A DNA stretch of 64,000 bases, taken from positions 1-64,000 of the forward strand of contig JASFYT010000010.1 of NCBI GenBank assembly GCA_045047085.1, in the 5' to 3' direction. Both the position numbers and the translations under genes were made by a program. Shown here piece after piece: positions 1-5,880 of the stretch. The notes beneath the pieces were generated by a model. The model was not told where the DNA came from. It ran no database searches and was given only the letters and a program-made list of their open reading frames with translations. The DNA is from GCA-2401155 sp045047085. GTDB taxonomy: Bacteria; Pseudomonadota; Alphaproteobacteria; Rhizobiales; Rhizobiaceae. The first letter of the stretch is position 1; every line of letters begins with the position of its first letter.

Positions 1-51
1 GAAATAGCGCGCGGCATGGAAGTTCATACCTTGGGAACCATTGCCGAATGA
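1..51 (+). CDS. flhA: FlhA, flagellar export gate protein (C-terminal end only)
   Basis: Only the last 16 codons are inside the window, reading EIARGMEVHTLGTIAE and then TGA. The end shares an ATGA overlap with the fliR start, which is the usual sign of translational coupling. In rhizobial flagellar clusters the gene directly before fliR is flhA, and the residues 'LGTI' near the end fit the family's C-terminus. The call rests mainly on position and the short tail; with so little sequence it cannot be proven here. Confidence 0.6.
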   Translation, partial: EIARGMEVHTLGTIAE

Positions 52-800
52 TCGGCGGCGAACTCGCCATTATCAGCCTGTTCATGATTTTTATACGCAC
101 GGGCACATGCATGATGTTGCTGCCCGGATTTTCATCTGCACAGGTGCCAAACCAAGTTCGATTATTTTCTGCATTAGGCATTACATTTGCGATTTTTCCC
201 TTGGTGGCACCGGAATTGCAATTGCCTCAAAGTATTGAACCGGTCCAGATGGTCAAACTAATTTTTGCAGAATTTGTTATCGGTGCAATTCTTGCGATCC
301 CGGTACGGTTTTTCATCATGGCGATTTCGTTCGTCGGTGAAATTGTTACGCAAATGATCGGGTTGAATACAATTCCGGGAATTTCTATTGGTGAAAGTCA
401 AAGCACGACCCTTGCAACCATGCTTGAAGCATCCACGGTTATTCTGTTTTTTATTTCCGGTCTGCATGTTCAGTTCATTTTGGCATTAATGATGTCTTAT
501 TCGGTTTATCCGGTCGGAGAGTTTCTGGTTATTGGTAGTTTGGTGGAAAGTCTGGCGACTCATCTGTCTCAAGCGTTTCAAATTGTGATCCGCTTGGCAG
601 CTCCTATTATTATTTGCTCACTGGTGATGAATTTGATTGCTGGTCTGGTGAATAAACTCACCCCGCAAATCCCGATTTATTTTGTATCAACGCCATTCCT
701 GATTACAGTTGGGATGGGGCTTTTGATTTGGGTGGGGGACGATATGATTATTTACTTCAATTTGGAACTGGGTCGATTAATCAATGGAATATTTGGTTAG
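48..800 (+). CDS. fliR: FliR, flagellar type III export apparatus membrane protein
   Basis: This 250-residue, very hydrophobic protein fits FliR, one of the FliP/FliQ/FliR channel proteins of the flagellar export gate in the inner membrane. Several membrane segments are visible. The stretch 'GEIVTQMIGLNTIPG' around residues 97-111 is close to the FliR pattern GE..G.QMG......DP, and the C-terminal 'GLVNKLTPQIPIYFVSTPF' near residues 200-218 matches the family's 'G...R..PQ.nvf..g.P' signature. It starts inside the flhA stop codon and is followed by a rod-binding protein and an export-chaperone-like protein, as in rhizobial flagellar operons. Length is normal for the family. Confidence 0.93.
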   Translation: MIGGELAIISLFMIFIRTGTCMMLLPGFSSAQVPNQVRLFSALGITFAIFPLVAPELQLPQSIEPVQMVKLIFAEFVIGAILAIPVRFFIMAISFVGEIVTQMIGLNTIPGISIGESQSTTLATMLEASTVILFFISGLHVQFILALMMSYSVYPVGEFLVIGSLVESLATHLSQAFQIVIRLAAPIIICSLVMNLIAGLVNKLTPQIPIYFVSTPFLITVGMGLLIWVGDDMIIYFNLELGRLINGIFG

Positions 801-879
801 TCACGAGGCGCACCCGCAAGCTTGGGATAAGGTTGAAGGCATAATTTCGGTGCCAAATGCATTACCGATGTAGGATGGA

Positions 880-1287
880 ATGAGCGATTTTACTGCCATA
901 CAAAGTGTTGTTGCCAGAACTGTGTCGGCGACCTCTCCTTTAGCCTCAACGACGGCGACTTCTAAGTCTGTCAACAGCGTTGAAGAGGGCTTTAAGGCAT
1001 TGGTTTCTTCCGGAGATATCACAAAAGACATAGAAGCGGTCAAGGTCGCTGCCTTCAAAGAAAATGCATCGGCTAAAGCCATGCAGAAATTTGAGGCAAT
1101 GGTTGTGTCCCAGCTATTCGGCACGATGTTGAAATCGATGCCAGGTGATTCTTTTGGTGCGGGAATGAGCGGAGATATCTATAAATCAATGTTTGCGGAC
1201 GCCTTGGGTGAACAGATTGCCAAACATGGTGGGCTGGGTATCGCTGGATTGGGACAAAATACCAATGCGAGCAGGCCTGTTAAATGA
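880..1287 (+). CDS. FlgJ-type rod-binding protein (no muramidase domain)
   Basis: The protein has 135 residues. The C-terminal half, about residues 66-125, carries the rod-binding domain seen at the N-terminus of FlgJ: 'KFEAMVVSQLFGTML', then 'SGDIYKSMFADALGEQIA' and 'GGLGIA'. The glucosaminidase half of enterobacterial FlgJ is absent, which is normal for alphaproteobacteria, where rod assembly and peptidoglycan cutting are split between proteins. The N-terminal 60 residues are rich in Ser, Thr, Ala and Val and probably disordered. The ATG at 880 follows an AGGATGG ribosome-binding site. The stop overlaps the next gene's ATG (ATGA), so the two are coupled. Confidence 0.88.
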   Translation: MSDFTAIQSVVARTVSATSPLASTTATSKSVNSVEEGFKALVSSGDITKDIEAVKVAAFKENASAKAMQKFEAMVVSQLFGTMLKSMPGDSFGAGMSGDIYKSMFADALGEQIAKHGGLGIAGLGQNTNASRPVK

Positions 1288-1700
1288 GTGGTCTTGAAAC
1301 AACTGGCAACTCGGGAGTCGTGCATTTGAATCAGGCTGTTATTGGTAAGCAAATCGCGACCATCGAGCATTTGATCACTTTGCTGCACGATCTGTTGGTG
1401 AAGGAAAACAAGCTTCTTCAATCACCCGCCAATCATATTCCGGAAGGGACAGCCCGAGATAAATTGCAGTTGATAGTGCAGTTTAACCGAGCATCGCTGG
1501 AAATATCTGAACTGGTGCTGCCTGAAGCATTGCAACGGCGGGTGCAGGAAACTGTGCAATTGCTGGAACAAAATGAAAAAACGCTGCAGCTCAGAATGAC
1601 TGCGATCAGGGAAGTTACGAGGACTATGGCGCTCGCAGAGCAGGAAGCTGAGTCCGATGGTACATATTCGGCTGATCCCAGAGGCTGGAATGGTATCTAA
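1284..1700 (+). CDS. FlgN-like flagellar export chaperone (tentative)
   Basis: This 138-residue protein is mostly predicted helix. It has a leucine-rich 'LITLLHDLLVKENKLL' segment near residues 29-44 and a C-terminal 'GTYSADP' tail. A helical bundle with a terminal Gly-Tyr motif is typical of FlgN, which escorts the hook-filament junction proteins FlgK and FlgL to the export gate. Position between a rod-binding protein and a FliL-like protein, with ATGA and TAATG overlaps on both sides, supports a flagellar role. Sequence identity to FlgN is too weak by eye to assign the symbol. Confidence 0.6.
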   Translation: MSGLETTGNSGVVHLNQAVIGKQIATIEHLITLLHDLLVKENKLLQSPANHIPEGTARDKLQLIVQFNRASLEISELVLPEALQRRVQETVQLLEQNEKTLQLRMTAIREVTRTMALAEQEAESDGTYSADPRGWNGI

Positions 1701-2167
1701 TGATTAAAATGATTTTTGCAGGCATCTGGACAGCAGCAGTTTTATCCGGTTCGGTTTGGTTTTTTGGTCAACCTGTGGCGCCACCAAGTGAAGAGGAAGC
1801 CGGAGAGTTTTTTGGTTTACTTGAAACCATCAAACTTGAAACTATCGTTGTGCCGATGGTGCGAAACTCTGCGGTGCAAGGATATCTCATTTTGGATTCA
1901 GCCTATACTGTAAATACAGAGATTGCTTCCAGCCTGACTGTTCCAATTGAATTTGTCCTCCGCGATATCATCAACGGTTCGGTTTATGGAAATTCGGATA
2001 TTGATATCTATCGGCTGGAACGGTTTGATTTGGAAAAATTTCAAAAACAGGTTGTTGATGATATCAATGCCAAACTTGGTAAAAGAATTGTTCATAATGT
2101 CATGATCCAGCGACTAGATTTTATGACCAAAGAAGAAATTCGGGATCAACAACTGCGCCGAAGTTAG
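1700..2167 (+). CDS. Membrane-anchored FliL-like protein of the flagellar cluster
   Basis: The protein has 155 residues and begins with one membrane segment or uncleaved signal (about residues 4-22), followed by a soluble domain. The pattern 'LRDIINGSVYG', then 'DLEKFQKQVVDDINAKLG', then a V/I-rich strand and a charged tail resembles the FliL fold, in which a periplasmic domain sits near the stator. The start ATG overlaps the previous stop (TAATG), so it is the last gene of the coupled flagellar run. The FliL similarity is inferred from hydrophobic spacing only; an unrelated rhizobial flagellar protein is possible. Confidence 0.5.
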   Translation: MIKMIFAGIWTAAVLSGSVWFFGQPVAPPSEEEAGEFFGLLETIKLETIVVPMVRNSAVQGYLILDSAYTVNTEIASSLTVPIEFVLRDIINGSVYGNSDIDIYRLERFDLEKFQKQVVDDINAKLGKRIVHNVMIQRLDFMTKEEIRDQQLRRS

Positions 2168-2204
2168 CGGATTTTAGTAATGGGAATTAACCGGAGTATT
2201 TTTC

Positions 2205-4046
2205 ATGAACAGAAAGCAACGACGGGCAACTCAAAAGGCGCAAGAGCAATATTCGCAAATGGAAAGCCTGTTTATGTTTTCCGGGCAGTATTTGCACGCT
2301 GGAAATTATGAAGAGGCGATAGCTGGCTATAGGCGGATATTGCGCCATGTGCCTGACAATGCTGCATCCCACCATAATCTGGGCGTGTCGTATGAATCTC
2401 TCGGGCAGTATGCTGAAGCCATTATGGCATATAAAAATTCTTATAAATATGATCCGGCCAGTTTTGAATCCTGTTCGAACCTTGGTGGGCTGCTGCACAA
2501 GCTTCATCAAAGTGACAAGGCAATCTTGATGCTTGAAAAAGCCATTGAGATTAACCCAGGTTTTGCTGATGCGCATCATAATTTGGGATGTACGCTTAGT
2601 TCACTCGGTAGGCTGGAAGAGGCTATTCAATCCCATCGTAAAGCCTTGGCTTGTCAGCCCGATTTTCCAATTACGAAGTTTGAGTTGTGTGGTTTACGTC
2701 GGATGATCTGTGATTGGCCGGGTCTGGAAACGGAAAATGCCGCCTGTTTGCAGGAAATTTACGATCGGTCGATCAAAGTATCACCTTTTCGGATGTTGCC
2801 AATGAGCAGCAATCCTCTGCAACAGTTGAGATTTAATCGCTTGTATGCCGGCGATCAAAAGGTAGCTGATGCATCAATCTACCACGACTACCCTTTGCTT
2901 GATTTAGATAGAGATGATCGCAAAGTGCGTATCGGTTATCTGTCTTCAGATTTTAACCAGCACGCGGTGAGTGTGCTGATTGCGGAGCTGCTGGAACGCC
3001 ATGATCGCGACCGGTTTGAGATATTCGGTTTTTGCTATAGCAAGGATGATGGCAGTGAAACCAGAGCCAGAGTAGTATCAGCCTTTGATAAATTCGTCCC
3101 GGTTCTGGGCATGAGTGATTATGAAGCTGCAAATTGTATTCGGGAAGAGGCAATTGACATTCTTGTGGATCTCAAAGGTTACACACGTGATGCACGTACA
3201 CGAATTCTTGCGCACCATCCGGCGCCGATACAGGTGAATTTTCTGGGTTATCCATCGACTATGGGGGCAGATTTTATAGATTATATAATCGGAGACCCTC
3301 AGGTGACGCCGATGCACCATCAGCCACATTATGATGAAGCGATTGTGCAACTCTCTCAGTGCTATATGCCGAATGATACCAAGCGAAAAATTTCACAACA
3401 GACCCAGTCTAGAAAAGCACACGGGTTGCCTGAGGAGGGTTTCGTATTTTGTTCGTTCAATAATTCTTATAAAATTACCGAAGAACTATTTTCAATATGG
3501 ATGGGGCTGCTGAAGCAGCTTGAGGGCAGTGTTTTATGGTTGTTTGAAGCAAATCCATTGTGCAAGGCAAACTTACAACGTGAAGCGCTGGCGTTGGGGA
3601 TTGGACCAGAAAGATTGGTATTTGCTCCCAAATTGCCTAAATTGGAAGATCATTTAGCACGCTATCGTCTTGCTGACTTGTTCCTTGATTCAACTCCTTA
3701 CAACGCACACACTACCGCTAGCGATGCGTTGTGGTCTGGACTTCCGGTTCTGAGTTGTGCGGGAGATACTTTCGCCAGCCGCGTTGCAGGCAGTTTGCTA
3801 TGTGCAATTGAATTGCCGGAACTCGCGGTGAATAGTCTTGAAGAATATGAGGCAATGGCGTTGAAACTAGCCAAGGATGCCTCATTACTCAAGGAGTTGC
3901 GACGCCGATTGGAGGCTAACCGTCTTTCCACGCCGCTGTTTGATATTGTTAGCTACACGCAGGACATCGAAGCTGCCTATTTGGAGATGGTAAGAATCCA
4001 TCGGGAGGGGCTAGCTCCCTCGGCATTTTCAGTGGGTGATATTTAG
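2205..4046 (+). CDS. TPR O-GlcNAc transferase-like protein (GT41, SPINDLY type)
   Basis: This 613-residue protein opens with MNRKQRRA, seen in many alphaproteobacterial TPR glycosyltransferases. Residues about 25-180 form TPR repeats ('AASHHNLGVSYESLGQYAEA', 'ADAHHNLGCTLSSLGRLEEA'). From about residue 240 comes a family 41 catalytic region: 'VRIGYLSSDFNQHAV' and the donor-binding 'FLDSTPYNAHTTASDALWSG' followed by 'RVAGSLL'. Such enzymes add a sugar from a nucleotide donor to Ser/Thr of protein substrates. It starts 37 bp after the flagellar genes on the same strand, so flagellin or another flagellar protein is a reasonable but unproven substrate. A separate promoter cannot be excluded. Confidence 0.88.
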   Translation: MNRKQRRATQKAQEQYSQMESLFMFSGQYLHAGNYEEAIAGYRRILRHVPDNAASHHNLGVSYESLGQYAEAIMAYKNSYKYDPASFESCSNLGGLLHKLHQSDKAILMLEKAIEINPGFADAHHNLGCTLSSLGRLEEAIQSHRKALACQPDFPITKFELCGLRRMICDWPGLETENAACLQEIYDRSIKVSPFRMLPMSSNPLQQLRFNRLYAGDQKVADASIYHDYPLLDLDRDDRKVRIGYLSSDFNQHAVSVLIAELLERHDRDRFEIFGFCYSKDDGSETRARVVSAFDKFVPVLGMSDYEAANCIREEAIDILVDLKGYTRDARTRILAHHPAPIQVNFLGYPSTMGADFIDYIIGDPQVTPMHHQPHYDEAIVQLSQCYMPNDTKRKISQQTQSRKAHGLPEEGFVFCSFNNSYKITEELFSIWMGLLKQLEGSVLWLFEANPLCKANLQREALALGIGPERLVFAPKLPKLEDHLARYRLADLFLDSTPYNAHTTASDALWSGLPVLSCAGDTFASRVAGSLLCAIELPELAVNSLEEYEAMALKLAKDASLLKELRRRLEANRLSTPLFDIVSYTQDIEAAYLEMVRIHREGLAPSAFSVGDI

Positions 4047-4676
4047 GACACGCGCCGAATAATTTATGGGCCATGACCTCAGATACCCTTCAATATCGGA
4101 AACCTGATGGATAAGATTTCGCCTATGGTGCTTTTCTGCCAGAATAGTATTATATTCCCATCCCACATTTTTTTGTGGTATAGTCCAACGCAGTAGCTAT
4201 CCCCCTGCACAATATAGCTACAGCGTTGGGCCATTTTCATCTATATATCCTGATTTATATAAGTGCTGTTCTTGGCTTGCTCTGGTTCTATGGGCTTGTT
4301 TGTCGAGAGATTTGGCTTTATCTAACCTATTTCTTCGGTAGTTGTGTTTTTTTGAAATAATCACTTCCGTTTCTATGTTTTTTTCAGAATATGGAAAAAT
4401 CATGTGGTGTGCCATGTCGCCTCACTTCGAAGCATTGTTTGATTATGGCAGAAATATTCTGTAAGTGATTCGTGATGGTTATTTCGCCACATTATTTTTG
4501 TAGATTTAATTTTGAGTTTTTACTTTAGGATGAGGTTTTGGATGCAGACGTCGTATTTTTTGATGTTTTTCCGCCTTGTAAGCAAAAGATCATTGGGGTA
4601 GGAGTGTGCTGCTAGTGTGCCGGAGAGTTTTGGGCGATTTATTCCGAATGATTTTACATATGACGGATGAGAGACA
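4047..4676. other. Non-coding stretch with a long hairpin
   Basis: This 630-bp, AT-rich interval has no convincing gene. A short minus-strand frame (4218-4415) lacks a ribosome-binding site and any recognisable motif. The clear feature is the long inverted repeat at 4185-4229, listed separately, with a smaller CCACA/TGTGG hairpin just before it around 4163-4178. The last 100 bp should hold the promoter of the small protein at 4677, but no convincing -35/-10 pair could be chosen. Confidence 0.5.
4185..4229. repeat. Long inverted repeat / stem-loop
   Basis: The left arm (4185-4200, CCAACGCAGTAGCTAT) pairs with the right arm (4214-4229, ATAGCTACAGCGTTGG) at 15 of 16 positions around a 13-nt loop. 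It lies 138 bp after the glycosyltransferase gene. There is no T-run after either arm, so a simple Rho-independent terminator is not supported. A processed 3' end, a small RNA or a remnant mobile-element terminus are alternatives. Confidence 0.6.
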
Positions 4677-5021
4677 TTGCTAGAGAAAACCATAGAATAT
4701 TTTAATAAGAACGTGGCTGATATTGAAAATGCAGTCGCTCAGGATGCAGATATATTGCAATTGCAGAAGCTGGATGAAGCCTTAAAACAAACGTTTCAGG
4801 AAATTCGGACATTTAAGACAGATTGCCAGCGCTTGAGAAAAATTCAGCTCGAATTCTTTCTAGACTATATTTCGAAACTTTCGGAAAACCCTTTGGTGTC
4901 AGAGCTTACCGAGATTACTCGGGGGTTGGTTGGCAGCTATGTGGATGTGGCAGGTGCGCCTGATCGTATGAATCAGGGCGGTATGCCTGCTTCAAGCGAG
5001 AATATTAGCGCTAGATTATAA
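4677..5021 (+). CDS. Small helical protein of unknown function
   Basis: This 114-residue protein is not recognised. The only available start is TTG at 4677, because an in-frame TGA lies three codons upstream; a GGATGAGAG ribosome-binding region precedes it at a usable distance. Residues about 1-85 look like two or three amphipathic helices with heptad-like spacing ('LQKLDEALKQTFQEIRTFK'), suggesting a coiled coil, and the last 20 residues are Gly/Ser-rich. There is no signal peptide or membrane segment. It is followed by the hairpin at 5081-5114. It could be a structural or adaptor protein; no function is assigned. Confidence 0.55.
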   Translation: MLEKTIEYFNKNVADIENAVAQDADILQLQKLDEALKQTFQEIRTFKTDCQRLRKIQLEFFLDYISKLSENPLVSELTEITRGLVGSYVDVAGAPDRMNQGGMPASSENISARL

Positions 5022-5080
5022 TTTTTTCGGATTGCCAATCCGGATTATATTGGTCCGAACAATACCCCTTGAATTGGCAA

Positions 5081-5114
5081 CGGGATTACGCCAGCAGGAG
5101 TTGGCGTAATCCCG
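5081..5114 (+). terminator. Strong perfect hairpin after the small helical protein gene
   Basis: A perfect 13-bp stem (CGGGATTACGCCA / TGGCGTAATCCCG) with an 8-nt loop lies 60 bp after the stop at 5021. Only a weak T-rich stretch (ATTTGCT) follows, so it is either a weak intrinsic terminator or an RNA-stabilising 3' stem. Confidence 0.6.
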
Positions 5115-5287
5115 ATTTGCTGTAAGCTGGAGGTATGTGGCTTGCAGCGACATTCTAATTTATTGACCTGACATATATTTTAAGGATGCTAAAGGCAGGA
5201 GGATTGTCATTTGCGTCTTGTGTAGCAGGATCAAACGCAACCCAGTAAGCAACCTAAACTTTAAATCAAATCAGAATGTTGAAAAAA

Positions 5288-5395
5288 GAATTCGCAAAAA
5301 GGCGGGAGAAACGCCTTGGAATTCAGACATCCCGGTAATCCGGGGATGTAGAGGGCGTCATGCCTGAGAACTTACCCGCTCTCATCTACATTATG
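5288..5395 (+). ncRNA. Candidate structured RNA (three tandem stem-loops)
   Basis: Three stem-loops follow each other with almost no spacing. The first, 5288-5324, is GAATTC then AAGGCG, loop GGAGAAA, CGCCTT then GAATTC. The second, 5327-5349, is ACATCCCGG, loop TAAT, CCGGGGATGT with one bulge. The third, 5351-5383, is GAGGGCG pairing with CGCTCTC, and can be lengthened by TGTA (5347-5350) with TACA further 3'. They sit in a gene-free region about 230 bp before the LuxR-like gene. Strand is assumed from that neighbour. No known riboswitch consensus could be matched by eye. Confidence 0.4.
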
Positions 5396-5616
5396 GATTA
5401 TAGGTGACGTGTCCTAAGGGGCGGTTAAGAAAATCGAATCAAATTTCATATTTCGCATTATCCGACCATTGAACGAGATAAAACAGCAATTCCATACACC
5501 CTGAAGTTTAGTTGTTTATAAAAACTTGTTTCGTTGACTTGCGACCAGACGTTTGGGAAACTGATATTGATGAGGTCATAGTTTGGGCAGATTGACTTTT
5601 AGGGGCGGCAATATCG

Positions 5617-5838
5617 ATGTGGAATTCTGAAGAGCAGGTGCAAAATCTGACAGAGCTGGAGAAGCGCTGTTTATTTGCACTTATAGATGGTAAGACTAGT
5701 TTTGAACTTCAGGAAGAAGTTCAATTGTCTGGTTTTACTGTTCAAATTATCATTAATGCATTGCAGAAAAAAATGGAAGTGCAGAATATCGCGGGACTTG
5801 TTTCCAAGGTCCTTCGAAGCAACGCTACCCATTTGTAA
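5617..5838 (+). CDS. Stand-alone LuxR-type helix-turn-helix small protein
   Basis: This 73-residue protein is essentially one LuxR C-terminal DNA-binding domain. 'LTELEKRCLFALIDGKTS' matches the family opening 'L..rE...l.l...G.s', and 'SGFTVQIIINALQKKMEV' followed by 'NIAGLVSKVL' matches the recognition-helix and fourth-helix pattern 'tV..hi..i..Kl.v.nr.eav'. There is no receiver or ligand-binding domain, so activity may depend on dimer partners or on transcript level. ATG at 5617 follows a GGGGCGG ribosome-binding site. It is convergent with gcvP (42 bp between stops). The candidate structured RNA upstream may lie in its leader. Confidence 0.7.
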   Translation: MWNSEEQVQNLTELEKRCLFALIDGKTSFELQEEVQLSGFTVQIIINALQKKMEVQNIAGLVSKVLRSNATHL

Positions 5839-5880
5839 TGGATACAATATTCTAAAGTGATTCGGTAATTACCTTGTTAA

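Larger units (their letters stand above)
5022..5616. other. Intergenic stretch holding a terminator hairpin and a structured-RNA candidate
   Basis: This 595-bp interval contains no open frame that looks like a gene. It holds the hairpin at 5081-5114 and the run of three stem-loops at 5288-5395, both listed separately. The last 220 bp before the small LuxR-like gene are AT-rich and probably carry its promoter, but no specific site can be chosen. Confidence 0.5.

Noticed and set aside
801..1124. Minus-strand frame opposite the rod-binding gene
   Set aside because: Antisense to a well-supported flagellar gene and without a ribosome-binding site.
4218..4415. 65-residue minus-strand frame after the glycosyltransferase
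   Set aside because: No ribosome-binding site, no motif, and it overlaps the long hairpin.
5350..5385. Thiamine riboswitch resemblance (CTGAGA ... ACCC)
   Set aside because: The rest of the consensus (GAACCTGAT and the closing helix) is missing and the downstream gene is unrelated to thiamine.
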